DNA of 64,000 bases, taken from positions 2,294,001 through 2,358,000 of the forward strand of contig NZ_CP083590.1 of assembly GCF_020099395.1 (NCBI RefSeq), given 5' to 3'. The notes beneath the pieces are model-generated. The model saw only the letters and a program-made list of their open reading frames with translations, was not told the origin of the DNA and made no database searches. The stretch's first letter is position 1. Each line of letters starts with the position of its first letter. Position numbers and translations under genes: made by a program. This DNA is from Streptomyces mobaraensis (GTDB lineage Bacteria; Actinomycetota; Actinomycetes; Streptomycetales; Streptomycetaceae). This document shows positions 8,746 through 20,331 of this stretch, piece by piece.

Positions 8746-8763
8746 CGCTCACACGTGTGAGCG
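8746..8763. promoter_or_regulatory. Perfect 18-bp palindrome in the ldt/glgX divergent promoter
   Basis: CGCTCACACGTGTGAGCG is an exact palindrome with a CACGTG core. It lies 59 bp upstream of the transpeptidase start and about 140 bp upstream of glgX. Its length and symmetry suggest a dimeric regulator site; the regulator is unknown. Confidence 0.55.
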
Positions 8764-8901
8764 CATGCGCGGAACCGGGCAGGAGTGGGAAGGAAACCCC
8801 GAAGGAGCCCCGGGACGCGGGGCGGAGGCCGTACCGCCGGACCCCCGGAAGGGACGCCGGGTGCCCGGTGCGCGCCGTCCAGAGCCGCCGGAGGCGAACA
8901 C

Positions 8902-11256
<2,355 letters not shown>

Positions 11257-11307
11257 GGCGGAAATCCGAGTGAGCGTTGTCAGTGGCGGGTCGTAGGCTC
11301 CCCACTG

Positions 11308-13353
11308 ATGACCGGAAACCGTGAAGCACCCGGAGCCGAGGCGCACCGCTCCGCCGTGCGCTCGCTGCTGCGCCTGTGGCCGTTCGTGCGGCCGGCCCGC
11401 GGCCGGATGCTCGCCGGCGTGGTGATGGCGGTGTTCGCCTCGGCCATGAGCCTGGTGATCCCCCTGGCCCTCAAGTGGACCGTCGACGGCCCGATCGCCG
11501 ACCGCGACCCGCCCGGAGTATGGCTCGGCGGGCTGGCGATCCTCGTGCTGGGCACGCTGGAGGCGGGCCTGTTCGGGCTCCGCCGGCTGCTGGTGGCCCG
11601 GCCGCTCGCCGAGGTCGAGGCGTCCATGCGGGCCACGCTCTACCGGCATCTGCAGCGGCTGCCCGTCGCCTTCCACGACCGGTGGGCGTCCGGGCAGTTG
11701 CTCTCCCGCGCGACCACCGACCTGATGCTGCTGCGCATCTTCCTGGCGTTCGCGCTGACCTTCCTCGTCGTCAACGGGCTGACGATCGTCATCGGCTTCG
11801 TCATCCTGCTGCTCCAGCGGTGGACGCTGGGGCTGGTGCTGCTCGCGCCGGTCATACCGCTGGTGATCCTCTGCCGCTCCTTCGAGGCCCGCTACTCCCT
11901 GGCCGCCCGCACCGCGCAGGACCAGGTCGGCGATCTGACCACGGTGGTGGAGGAGAGCGTCCTCGGCATCCGGATCATCAAGGGCTTCGGCCGGCACCGG
12001 GGACAGCAGCGGGCCTTCGCGGCGCTCTCCGGCCGGGTCCGCGCGACGGAGCTGCACAAGGCGCGGCTGCTCGGGGCGCTGTGGGCGGTCATCATGATCC
12101 TGCCCGAGGTGGCGATCGGCGCGGCGCTGGTCCTGGGCGTCCGCGAGGTCGCCGACGGCGGTCTGACGGCGGGGGCACTGGTGGCGTTCCTGTCGACGGC
12201 GCTGGCGCTGCGCTGGCCGGTGGAGTCGATCGGGTTCCTGCTGGCGCTGTCCAACGAGGCCGCCACGGCGACGGACCGCTACTTCGAGGTGCTGGACGTC
12301 CGGGTGCCGGACGACGCGTCGGCGTCGGAGGGCGTGCGGGTGTCGCGCGACGCGCCCGCGTCGGAAAGCGCGCCGGCGCCGGCGGACGCGTCGCCGCCGG
12401 ATGGCGCTTCGGCAGCGGGGGACGCTCCGGCGTCGGAGGGTGCGTCGGCGTCGGAAGGCGTGCCTGTACCGGGGGACGTGCCCGTGCCGCCGGGCTCGTC
12501 CCCGCCCCGGAGCACGCCGGTGCGCGGGAACGCGCCGTTGCGGGTGGGCGCCGCGGAGGAGACCGCCGCCGGGGACGGACTGCGCCTGGAAGGCGTCGAG
12601 TTCCGGTATCCCGACGCGCCGCCGGACGCCCCGCCCGTGCTGCGCGGCGTCGATCTGCACATCCGGCCCGGGGAGACCATGGCCCTGGTCGGGGCCACCG
12701 GCAGCGGCAAGACGACGCTGACCGCGCTGATCCCCCGGCTGCACGAGGCCACCGCCGGCCGGATCACCCTCGACGGCCGCGACATCGCCACGCTCCCCCG
12801 CGCGCGGCTGCGCGAGCTGGTGGCCGTGGCGTTCGAGGAACCCACCCTGTTCAGCGCCTCCGTGGGCGAGAACGTGCTGATGGGCGGGGCGGCGGCCGGG
12901 CCCGCCGAGCTGGAGCGGGCGCTGGCGGTCGCACAGGCCGACGGCTTCGTCCACGCGCTGCCGCGGGGCACCGCCACCCAGGTCGGCGAGCAGGGCCTCA
13001 GCCTCTCCGGTGGCCAGCGCCAGCGCCTCGCGCTCGCCCGCGCCGTGATCGGAGACCCCCGGTTCCTGATCCTCGACGACCCGCTCTCGGCGCTCGACGT
13101 GCACACCGAGGCGCAGGTGGAACGGGCGCTGCGCGAGGTGCTCGCCACCACGACCGCGCTCGTCGTCGCCCACCGCCCGTCCACCGTGCTGCTCGCCGAC
13201 CGGGTCGCGCTGCTGTCGGAGGGCCGCATCGCGGCCGTGGGGACCCACCATCAACTGCTGCGCGAGAACCGGGAGTACGCGTGGCTGATGTCCGCCCCCG
13301 AGGGCGGCCGGGAGCCGCACGAGGACCGTCAGGAAGGGGACGACCGACCGTGA
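11308..13353 (+). CDS. ABC exporter half-transporter, degenerate-site subunit
   Basis: A 681-aa fused TMD-NBD protein. Residues ~25-320 form a six-helix ABC exporter domain. Residues ~333-425 are an unusually long Ala/Ser/Asp/Pro linker of degenerate repeats (DAPASESAPAPADASPPDG and similar). The NBD has Walker A GATGSGKTT (462-470), signature LSGGQRQRLALARA and Walker B LILDDPLSALD. The Q-loop Gln is replaced by Glu (AFEEPTLF, E510), and the catalytic Glu after Walker B is Asp (D591). The stop overlaps the next start (GTGA), so the two subunits are co-translated and probably form a heterodimer with one weak ATP site, as in BmrCD or TM287/288. The substrate is unknown; drug or lipid export is possible. 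Confidence 0.93.
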   Translation: MTGNREAPGAEAHRSAVRSLLRLWPFVRPARGRMLAGVVMAVFASAMSLVIPLALKWTVDGPIADRDPPGVWLGGLAILVLGTLEAGLFGLRRLLVARPLAEVEASMRATLYRHLQRLPVAFHDRWASGQLLSRATTDLMLLRIFLAFALTFLVVNGLTIVIGFVILLLQRWTLGLVLLAPVIPLVILCRSFEARYSLAARTAQDQVGDLTTVVEESVLGIRIIKGFGRHRGQQRAFAALSGRVRATELHKARLLGALWAVIMILPEVAIGAALVLGVREVADGGLTAGALVAFLSTALALRWPVESIGFLLALSNEAATATDRYFEVLDVRVPDDASASEGVRVSRDAPASESAPAPADASPPDGASAAGDAPASEGASASEGVPVPGDVPVPPGSSPPRSTPVRGNAPLRVGAAEETAAGDGLRLEGVEFRYPDAPPDAPPVLRGVDLHIRPGETMALVGATGSGKTTLTALIPRLHEATAGRITLDGRDIATLPRARLRELVAVAFEEPTLFSASVGENVLMGGAAAGPAELERALAVAQADGFVHALPRGTATQVGEQGLSLSGGQRQRLALARAVIGDPRFLILDDPLSALDVHTEAQVERALREVLATTTALVVAHRPSTVLLADRVALLSEGRIAAVGTHHQLLRENREYAWLMSAPEGGREPHEDRQEGDDRP

Positions 13354-15236
13354 CCTCCACCGTCTCCGGGCCGCGGGACACCGGCGCCCGGCCGGCCGTG
13401 AGCGATACCGAGGGGCCCGCCGGCGGCCCTCGGGGCCCCGCCGCCGGCGATCCCGTCGCCCAGGACGTACTGCCCGCCCCCAAGGGCGCCTCGCTGAAGC
13501 TGCTGCGCTCCCTGCTGGCGCCGGCGCGCGGACGTGTGTGGCTCACGGTGTTGCTGCTGCTGGCCCAGCAGGCGGCCGTGCAGGCCGGCCCGCTGCTCGT
13601 CGCCGTCGCCATCGACCGGGCCGTACCGGCCGTCCGCCGGGACGACTACGGCCCGCTCGCCGCCGTCGGCGCCGCCTACCTGCTCTGCGCGGTGGCCTCG
13701 GGCCTGCTCCAGCTCGCCTTCGTCCGGGTCTCGGCCCGGGTCGGCCAGGACGCCCTGCTCGACCTGCGCGGCCGGATCTTCCGGCACGCGCAGACGCTGA
13801 GCGTCGACTTCCACGAGCGCTACACCTCGGGCCGGGTGATCTCCCGGGCCACCACCGACGTCGAATCGCTCCGCGAACTGCTCAACGACGGGCTCCAGGA
13901 GCTCATGGGCATCGCCGCGTCGGTCGTCCTCGTCTCCGCGACCCTCGCCTGGCTGGACTGGCGGACGGGCGCGGCGGCGGCCCTGTCCTTCGTCCCGCTC
14001 GCCCTCGTCATGCGCGGCTACCGGCGGCGGTCACTGACCGTGCACCGCCGGAAGTCGACGGCCACCGCCGCCGTCATCGTGAAGTTCGCGGAGACGATGA
14101 ACGGCATCCGGCCGGTGCAGGCGTTCCGCCGGGAGGCCGTGAACGAGGAGCACTTCGCCGAGCTCAACCGCGCGCACCGGGAGACCAACGTGGACGCCAT
14201 GCTCAGCATGGCGCGCTATGTGATGACCTCCCGGCTGATCTGCAACGTCTCGCTGACCGCGATCGTGGTCTGGAGCGCGTACCGGGTGGCCTCCGGCGGC
14301 CTGGAGCTGGGTGTGCTCGCGGCGGCGGTGCTCTATCTGCGACGGCTCTACGACCCGGTCGACCAGATCGGCATGTTCCTCAACTCGTACCAGTCCGCGG
14401 CCGCTTCGCTGGAGAAGATCGCCGGGCTGCTGGCGCAGCGGCCCACCGTCCCGGAACCGGAGCGGCCCGTCCCGCTGCCGCCGCGCCCTGCCGGCGACCC
14501 GGGCCGCGAGGCCGTCTTCGAGGGCGTGCGCTTCGCCTACCGCACCGGCGGCGAGGTCCTGCCCCGCTTCGACCTCACCCTCACCGCCGGCCGCACGGTG
14601 GCGGTCGTCGGCGCCACCGGCGCCGGCAAGTCCACCCTGGCCAAGCTGCTGGCCCGGTTCTACGACCCGACGGAGGGGCGGGTGCTGCTGGACGGCGTCC
14701 CCCTCACCGAGCTGTCCGGCGCCGAGCTGCGCCGGAACGTCGTGATGGTGACGCAGGAGGCGTTCCTGTTCTCCGGCACCGTCGCGGAGAACATCGCCGT
14801 CGGGCGCCCCGACGCCTCCCGCGCGGACATCGAACACGCCGCCAAGGCCATCGGCGCGCACGACTTCATCACCGCCCTGCCCGACGGCTACGACACCGAC
14901 GTCCGCAAGCGCGGCGGGCGTATCTCCGCCGGCCAGCGGCAGCTCGTCGGCTTCGCCCGGGCCCTGCTCGCCGACCCGGCCGTCGTCGTCCTCGACGAGG
15001 CCACGTCCTCGCTCGACATCCCGGGCGAGCGCGCCGTCCAGCGCGCGATGCGCACGGTCCTGCGCGGCCGGACGGCGGTGGTCATCGCCCACCGGCTGTC
15101 GACCGTCGAGATCGCGGACCGGGTGCTGGTGATGGCCGACGGCCGCGTGGTGGAGGACGGCACTCCGGCCGAACTGACGGCGGGGACGGGGCGGTTCGCG
15201 GAGCTGCACCAGGCATGGCGGGAGAGTCTGGTGTAA
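13350..15236 (+). CDS. ABC exporter half-transporter, canonical ATPase subunit
   Basis: A 628-aa protein from GTG 13350, overlapping the upstream stop by four bases. After a ~45-residue polar N-tail come six TM helices (first LTVLLLLAQQAAVQAGPLLV) and an NBD with Walker A GATGAGKST (421-429), Q-loop Gln469, Walker B VVLDEATSSLD with catalytic Glu550, and H-loop VIAHRLST. Its signature is ISAGQ rather than LSGGQ. In a heterodimer this weak signature would face the degenerate Walker B of the first subunit, so all non-canonical residues fall in one composite site. Nothing in the locus identifies the cargo. Confidence 0.93.
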   Translation: MTSTVSGPRDTGARPAVSDTEGPAGGPRGPAAGDPVAQDVLPAPKGASLKLLRSLLAPARGRVWLTVLLLLAQQAAVQAGPLLVAVAIDRAVPAVRRDDYGPLAAVGAAYLLCAVASGLLQLAFVRVSARVGQDALLDLRGRIFRHAQTLSVDFHERYTSGRVISRATTDVESLRELLNDGLQELMGIAASVVLVSATLAWLDWRTGAAAALSFVPLALVMRGYRRRSLTVHRRKSTATAAVIVKFAETMNGIRPVQAFRREAVNEEHFAELNRAHRETNVDAMLSMARYVMTSRLICNVSLTAIVVWSAYRVASGGLELGVLAAAVLYLRRLYDPVDQIGMFLNSYQSAAASLEKIAGLLAQRPTVPEPERPVPLPPRPAGDPGREAVFEGVRFAYRTGGEVLPRFDLTLTAGRTVAVVGATGAGKSTLAKLLARFYDPTEGRVLLDGVPLTELSGAELRRNVVMVTQEAFLFSGTVAENIAVGRPDASRADIEHAAKAIGAHDFITALPDGYDTDVRKRGGRISAGQRQLVGFARALLADPAVVVLDEATSSLDIPGERAVQRAMRTVLRGRTAVVIAHRLSTVEIADRVLVMADGRVVEDGTPAELTAGTGRFAELHQAWRESLV

Positions 15237-16025
15237 CCGGACGCCGCGGCGCGGGCGGCCGGGCCGTGGGCGGCCGGGCCATGGGCGAGCGCGCCACGGG
15301 CGAGCGCGCCCGACAGCGGGCGGGCTCCCGGACCGGGGCACGCGGGCCGGCGGCGCCGGCAGCGGAGAGCGCCCGGGACGGCCGCCCGCGGGCGGCCGGA
15401 TCCGCCGGCACGGGTATGCCCGGAACGCCGTCCCCGCAACCGCCCCGGAACGGCCGCATCCGGCCATGCGCCGGCACTCCGTGCCGTCCGGCCGCGGGCG
15501 GCGGACCGCCGCATTCCGGCCGTCGGGCGAGGCGTCTTCCGGCCAGGTCCGGCGGGCCGGACACCCCTTCTCCGCCCAACTCCCGCATACCGCCCGCTAT
15601 TCGGACAGCGATCTTTGGCCAACGGACATTTTCCGGCCAACTTGTTGACGCGCCCCTGACATACGACGGGGGGCGGTGGCACTCTTCACCACAACCGGCG
15701 CCGGAACACCCCCCACCCCCACAGCGAAACCCCCCACAGTTCCGCATCGAGGCTTCACCGTCGAAGCCTCCCCGTCGGGGCTTCACCCGCGAAGCACCCG
15801 CACCGAAGCACCCGCACCGAAGCTCCCGTACCGCCCCGTTGCACCCCTCGGGCCCCAACGGAAGCCTCACCCTCATCTCTCCCACCGCTTTCCCCGGCAT
15901 TTCCAACGTTTTCCTCCTCTCTTCTCCACTGGTTCTGCCGTGAACTGCCGGCCGGCTCCCCACGCCGCCCGGTCGCCCATCCGGCCACACACCCACCGGT
16001 CGTGGTCGCCGCAGAAGGAGTCAGC
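15237..16025. other. 789-bp intergenic region with repeats and M4 peptidase promoter
   Basis: No credible gene is seen. The first 300 bp is extremely GC-rich. An AT-richer patch around 15590-15665 (containing TTGTTGACG) may hold the promoter of the peptidase. The exact inverted repeat GAGGCTTC/GAAGCCTC (15749-15770) and a 14-bp tandem repeat, GAAGCACCCGCACC and variants, three copies at 15791-15832, lie in the likely leader. A hypothetical read-through ORF on the plus strand is proline-rich and has no relatives I recognise. Confidence 0.5.
15749..15770. promoter_or_regulatory. Inverted repeat upstream of the first M4 peptidase
   Basis: GAGGCTTC, six-base spacer, GAAGCCTC: exact arms. A related GGGCTTC...GAAGC pair follows directly. 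It is about 260 bp upstream of the peptidase start and could be an operator or a leader hairpin. Confidence 0.35.
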
Positions 16026-18308
16026 GTGAGACCCACCCCCCAGAGACGCGCCGTCGCGACCGGCGCACTCGTCGCCGTCACCGCGATGCTCGCCGTAGGC
16101 GTCCAGACAACCTCGGCCAACGCCGGGCAGGACAAGGCCGCGCAGCCGGCCCCCCGGCAGTCGATCCACAAGCCCGACCCGGGCGCCGAGCCGGTCAAGC
16201 TGTCACCGTCGCAGCGGGCCGAGCTGATACGCGACGCCAACGCCACCAAGGCGGAGACGGCGAAGAACCTGGGCCTCGGGGCCAAGGAGAAGCTCGTCGT
16301 CAAGGACGTCGTCAAGGACAGGAACGGCACCCTGCACACGCGGTACGAGCGCACCTACGACGGCCTGCCGGTGCTCGGCGGCGACCTGGTGGTCGACGCG
16401 ACCAAGAGCGGCCAGGTCAAGACCGCCGCGAAGGCCACCAAGCAGCGCATCGCGGTCGCCACCACGACCCCGTCCCTCGCCGCCTCCGCGGCCGAGAAGG
16501 ACGCCGTCAAGGCCGCGCGCGCCAAGGGCTCCAAGGCCGACAAGGCCGACAAGGCGCCGCGCAAGGTCGTCTGGGCGGCCAACGGCAAGCCCCTGCTGGC
16601 CTACGAGACCGTCGTGGGCGGCGTGCAGGACGACGGCACGCCCAGCCAGCTGCACGTCATCACGGACGCGAAGACCGGCAAGAAGCTCTTCGAGTTCCAG
16701 GGCGTCAAGCAGGGCACCGGCAACAGCCAGCACAGCGGCCAGGTCACCATCGGTACGACCAAGTCCGGCAGCTCGTACCAGATGTACGACACCACGCGCG
16801 GCGGCCACAAGACGTACAACCTGAACCACGGTTCGTCGGGCACCGGCACCCTGTTCACCGACAGCGACGACGTCTGGGGCAACGGGACCAACTCCGACCC
16901 GGCGACCGCCGGCGTGGACGCGCACTACGGCGCCCAGCTCACCTGGGACTACTACAAGAACGTGCACGGCCGCAACGGCATCCGGGGCGACGGCGTCGGC
17001 GCGTACAGCCGCGTCCACTACGGCAACAACTACGTCAACGCCTTCTGGGACGACAGCTGCTTCTGCATGACCTACGGCGACGGCAACGGCATCCCGCTCA
17101 CCTCGATCGACGTCGCGGCGCACGAGATGACCCACGGCGTCACCTCCGCCACCGCCAACCTCACCTACAGCGGTGAGTCCGGCGGCCTCAACGAGGCGAC
17201 CTCGGACATCATGGCCACCGCCGTGGAGTTCTGGGCCAACAACCCGGCCGACCCGGGCGACTACCTCATCGGCGAGAAGATCAACATCAACGGTGACGGC
17301 ACCCCGCTGCGCTACCAGGACAAGCCCAGCCGGGACGGGGCGTCCAAGGACGCCTGGTACTCCGGCCTCGGCGGCATCGACGTGCACTACTCGTCCGGCC
17401 CGGCCAACCACTGGTTCTACCTGGCCTCCGAGGGCAGCGGCCCCAAGGACATCGGCGGTGTGCACTACGACAGCCCGACCTCCGACGGCCTGCCCGTCAC
17501 CGGCATCGGCCGGGACAACGCCGCGAAGATCTGGTTCAAGGCGCTGACCGAGCGCATGCAGTCCAACACCGACTACAAGGGCGCCCGCGACGCCACCCTG
17601 TGGGCGGCCGGCGAGCTGTTCGGCGTCAACAGCGACACGTACAACAACGTGGCCAACGCCTGGGCGGCCATCAACGTCGGGCCCCGCGCCTCCTCCGGCG
17701 TCTCGGTCACCAGCCCCGGCGACCAGACCAGCATCGTGAACCAGGCCGTCTCCCTGCAGATCAAGGCCACCGGTTCGACGAGCGGCGCGCTGACCTACTC
17801 GGCCACCGGCCTGCCGGCCGGCCTGTCGATCAACGCCTCGACCGGCCTGATCTCCGGCACCCCCACCGCCACGGGCACCAGCAACGTGACGGTGACGGTC
17901 AAGGACTCCGCCGGCAAGACCGGCTCCACGTCCTTCAAGTGGACGGTCAACACCACGGGCGGCGGCAGCGTCTTCGAGAACACCACCCAGGTGGCCATCC
18001 CGGACGCGGGCGCGGCCGTGACCTCGCCGATCGTCGTCACCCGGAGCGGCAACGGCTCCTCCGCGCTCAAGGTGGACGTGAACATCACCCACACCTACCG
18101 CGGTGACCTCACGATCGACCTCGTCGCCCCGAACGGGAAGACCTGGCGGCTCAAGAACTCCGACGCCTGGGACTCCGCCGCGGACGTCTCCGAGACGTAC
18201 ACCGTCGACGCCTCCTCGGTGAGCGCCAACGGCACCTGGAAGCTCAAGGTCCAGGACGTGTACTCGGGTGACTCCGGCACCATCGACAAGTGGCGGCTGA
18301 CCTTCTAG
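16026..18308 (+). CDS. Secreted M4 (thermolysin-type) metallopeptidase with Ig and P domains
   Basis: A 760-aa protein from GTG 16026 behind an AGGAG site. Signal peptide (TGALVAVTAMLAVGVQTTSANA), FTP/PepSY propeptide (to ~200), M4 catalytic domain with HEMTH (H366, E367, H370) and third ligand Glu390 in GGLNEATSD, then the M4 C-terminal domain with the active-site His region (DVHYSSGPANHWFY). After residue ~560 come a cadherin/He_PIG-like domain (LTYSATGLPAGLSINASTGLISGTP) and a P/proprotein-convertase domain (THTYRGDLTIDLVAPNGKTW). It is a zinc neutral protease, self-activated outside the cell. A paralogue lacking the C-terminal domains follows. Confidence 0.96.
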   Translation: MRPTPQRRAVATGALVAVTAMLAVGVQTTSANAGQDKAAQPAPRQSIHKPDPGAEPVKLSPSQRAELIRDANATKAETAKNLGLGAKEKLVVKDVVKDRNGTLHTRYERTYDGLPVLGGDLVVDATKSGQVKTAAKATKQRIAVATTTPSLAASAAEKDAVKAARAKGSKADKADKAPRKVVWAANGKPLLAYETVVGGVQDDGTPSQLHVITDAKTGKKLFEFQGVKQGTGNSQHSGQVTIGTTKSGSSYQMYDTTRGGHKTYNLNHGSSGTGTLFTDSDDVWGNGTNSDPATAGVDAHYGAQLTWDYYKNVHGRNGIRGDGVGAYSRVHYGNNYVNAFWDDSCFCMTYGDGNGIPLTSIDVAAHEMTHGVTSATANLTYSGESGGLNEATSDIMATAVEFWANNPADPGDYLIGEKININGDGTPLRYQDKPSRDGASKDAWYSGLGGIDVHYSSGPANHWFYLASEGSGPKDIGGVHYDSPTSDGLPVTGIGRDNAAKIWFKALTERMQSNTDYKGARDATLWAAGELFGVNSDTYNNVANAWAAINVGPRASSGVSVTSPGDQTSIVNQAVSLQIKATGSTSGALTYSATGLPAGLSINASTGLISGTPTATGTSNVTVTVKDSAGKTGSTSFKWTVNTTGGGSVFENTTQVAIPDAGAAVTSPIVVTRSGNGSSALKVDVNITHTYRGDLTIDLVAPNGKTWRLKNSDAWDSAADVSETYTVDASSVSANGTWKLKVQDVYSGDSGTIDKWRLTF

Positions 18309-18328
18309 CAGCCGGCACCGCAGGACCG

Positions 18329-18369
18329 GGCGCCGCCCGGGGTGAGCACCGACTCCCCCGGGCGGCGCC
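18329..18369 (+). terminator. Hairpin terminator after the first M4 peptidase
   Basis: A perfect 14-bp stem, GGCGCCGCCCGGGG with CCCCGGGCGGCGCC, encloses a 13-nt loop and is followed by a short T-run (TTCGTTTT). It lies 20 bp after the stop. Confidence 0.85.
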
Positions 18370-18579
18370 TTCGTTTTCCCGGGCCGCCCCGGCGCCCCAC
18401 ACAACCGGAATGGTCAATTCGACCGTTTCGCCCGGAAATTCCCTGAACGAGCGAAGAATCTTTATCAAACCGCTGCCACAGCAGCCCCGATATTCCCGGC
18501 AGGACGCACGCAAGTTCGATCAAACTGACGCTCGGCCGCGATCCTCGCGGACCGCTACTCTCACCTGCCAGGAGCATGC

Positions 18580-20136
18580 GTGCGTCACACGTCCCGAATA
18601 GCCCGTTCCGGGTCCCGTCGCCCCGCCGTCGCCGCGAGCGCGGCCACGGTCGCCGCGGCCCTCCTCGCCTCCGGCTTCGCCGGGACCCCGGCCCAGGCGG
18701 CCAGCCAGGAGGACCCCGCCAAGGCCCTGCACCTGAGCGGCAAGGAGCGGCTGGTCCCGCGCGGCACGGTCACCGACGAGGACGGCACCGTCCACACCCG
18801 GTACGAGCGCACCTACGAGGGCCTGCCGGTTCTCGGCGGCGACCTCGTCGTCCACCAGGACAAGCACGGCAAGGTCGAGGACGTCGACAAGGCCACCGAG
18901 GCCACCATCAAGGTCCCCACCACCAAGGCGAAGGTCTCCGCCCCCGTCGCGCGCCGCCAGGCGATGCTGGCGTCGGCGGACGAGGGCGCCGGCGCGTTCA
19001 TCAGCAACCAGGCCCCGCGCAAGGTGGTCTGGGCGGCCAAGGGCGCCCCCGTCCTCGCCTACGAGACCGTCGTCGGCGGCCTCCAGCATGACGGCACCCC
19101 CAGCGAGCTGCACGTCGTCACCGACGCCACCACCGGCAAGAAGCTGGACGAGTTCCAGGCCATCGCCACCGGTACGGGCACCGGCATGTACAACGGCAAG
19201 GTCCCGGTCAACTCGGTGAAGTCCGGCGGCCGGTTCTACATGAAGGACGGCGCGCGCGGCGGTCACACGACCTTCCACGCCCAGAACAAGAAGTCCGGCG
19301 AGTCCTTCCCGGCCTTCAGCAACACCCGTGACGTCTGGGGCAACGGCAAGCAGAGCATGGCCCAGACCGCCGCTGTGGACGCCCAGTACGGCGCCGCGAT
19401 GACCTGGGACTACTACAAGAACGTCCTGGGCCGCAAGGGCATCAAGGGCAACGGCAAGGCCGCCAACTCCTTCGTCCACTACGGCAACGGCTACAACAAC
19501 GCCTTCTGGTCGGACGAGTGTTTCTGCATGGTCTACGGCGACGGCAAGGGCAACAAGGCGCCGCTGACCTCCCTCGACGTCGCGGGCCACGAGATGACCC
19601 ACGGCGTCACCTCCGCCACCGCCCGCCTCCGCTACGAGGGCGAGTCCGGCGGCCTGAACGAGGCCACGTCCGACATCTTCGGCACCGCCGTCGAGTTCTA
19701 CGCCCGCAACGGCCAGGACAAGGGCGACTACCTCATCGGCGAGAAGCTGGGCAAGCCGCTCCGCTACATGGACAAGCCCAGCAAGGACGGCCGCTCGGCC
19801 GACTACTGGCGCAAGGGCCTCGGCGACCTGGACGTGCACTACTCGTCCGGCGTGGCCAACCACTTCTTCTACCTGCTGGCCGAGGGCAGCGGCGCCAAGA
19901 CGATCAACGGCGTCAAGTACAACAGCCCGACGTGGGGCGGCATCAAGGTCAACGGCATCGGCCGCGGCGCCGCCGAGAAGCTCTGGTACAAGGCGCTCAC
20001 CTCGTACATGACCACCAACACCGACTACAAGGGCGCGCGTTCGGCGACCCTGAAGGCGGCCCGGGACCTGTACGGCACCAAGAGCAAGCAGTACAAGACC
20101 GTCCAGGCGGCGTGGGACGGCGTCAACGTCAAGTAA
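18580..20136 (+). CDS. Secreted M4 metallopeptidase, short paralogue
   Basis: A 518-aa protein from GTG 18580, with GGAG five bases upstream. An ATG at 18576 lies in another frame. Signal peptide (PAVAASAATVAAALLASGFAGTPAQA), then FTP/PepSY propeptide (GTVHTRYERTYEGLPVLGGDLVV is nearly shared with the upstream gene), and an M4 domain with HEMTH (H337, H341), NEATSDIFGTAVEFY and DVHYSSGVANHFFY. It stops after the M4 C-terminal domain, without the Ig-like and P domains of its neighbour. The substrate is extracellular protein; the tandem pair probably arose by duplication. Confidence 0.96.
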   Translation: MRHTSRIARSGSRRPAVAASAATVAAALLASGFAGTPAQAASQEDPAKALHLSGKERLVPRGTVTDEDGTVHTRYERTYEGLPVLGGDLVVHQDKHGKVEDVDKATEATIKVPTTKAKVSAPVARRQAMLASADEGAGAFISNQAPRKVVWAAKGAPVLAYETVVGGLQHDGTPSELHVVTDATTGKKLDEFQAIATGTGTGMYNGKVPVNSVKSGGRFYMKDGARGGHTTFHAQNKKSGESFPAFSNTRDVWGNGKQSMAQTAAVDAQYGAAMTWDYYKNVLGRKGIKGNGKAANSFVHYGNGYNNAFWSDECFCMVYGDGKGNKAPLTSLDVAGHEMTHGVTSATARLRYEGESGGLNEATSDIFGTAVEFYARNGQDKGDYLIGEKLGKPLRYMDKPSKDGRSADYWRKGLGDLDVHYSSGVANHFFYLLAEGSGAKTINGVKYNSPTWGGIKVNGIGRGAAEKLWYKALTSYMTTNTDYKGARSATLKAARDLYGTKSKQYKTVQAAWDGVNVK

Positions 20137-20164
20137 CCAACGGCAGCGCGGGAGCGGCCGTCGG

Positions 20165-20209
20165 CGGCGGGCGACTGCCCGGAGGGGAACTCCGGGCGGT
20201 CGCCCGCCG
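20165..20209. terminator. Strong bidirectional terminator between M4 peptidase and glgP
   Basis: A 20-bp stem with a single G-U pair and a 5-nt loop is followed by six T residues on the plus strand. It lies between the convergent peptidase and glgP genes and can serve both. Confidence 0.92.
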
Positions 20210-20331
20210 TTTTTTCGTGCCGCGGGGCCGGCGCGTTCCGAGCGCCCGCGTGAGGGCGGCGGCCATCCCGGCGCGGCGCCGGCGGTGATCACGGAACGTG
20301 CGAGCCGGGTGGTGGCGCGCCCCTCCGGGCG

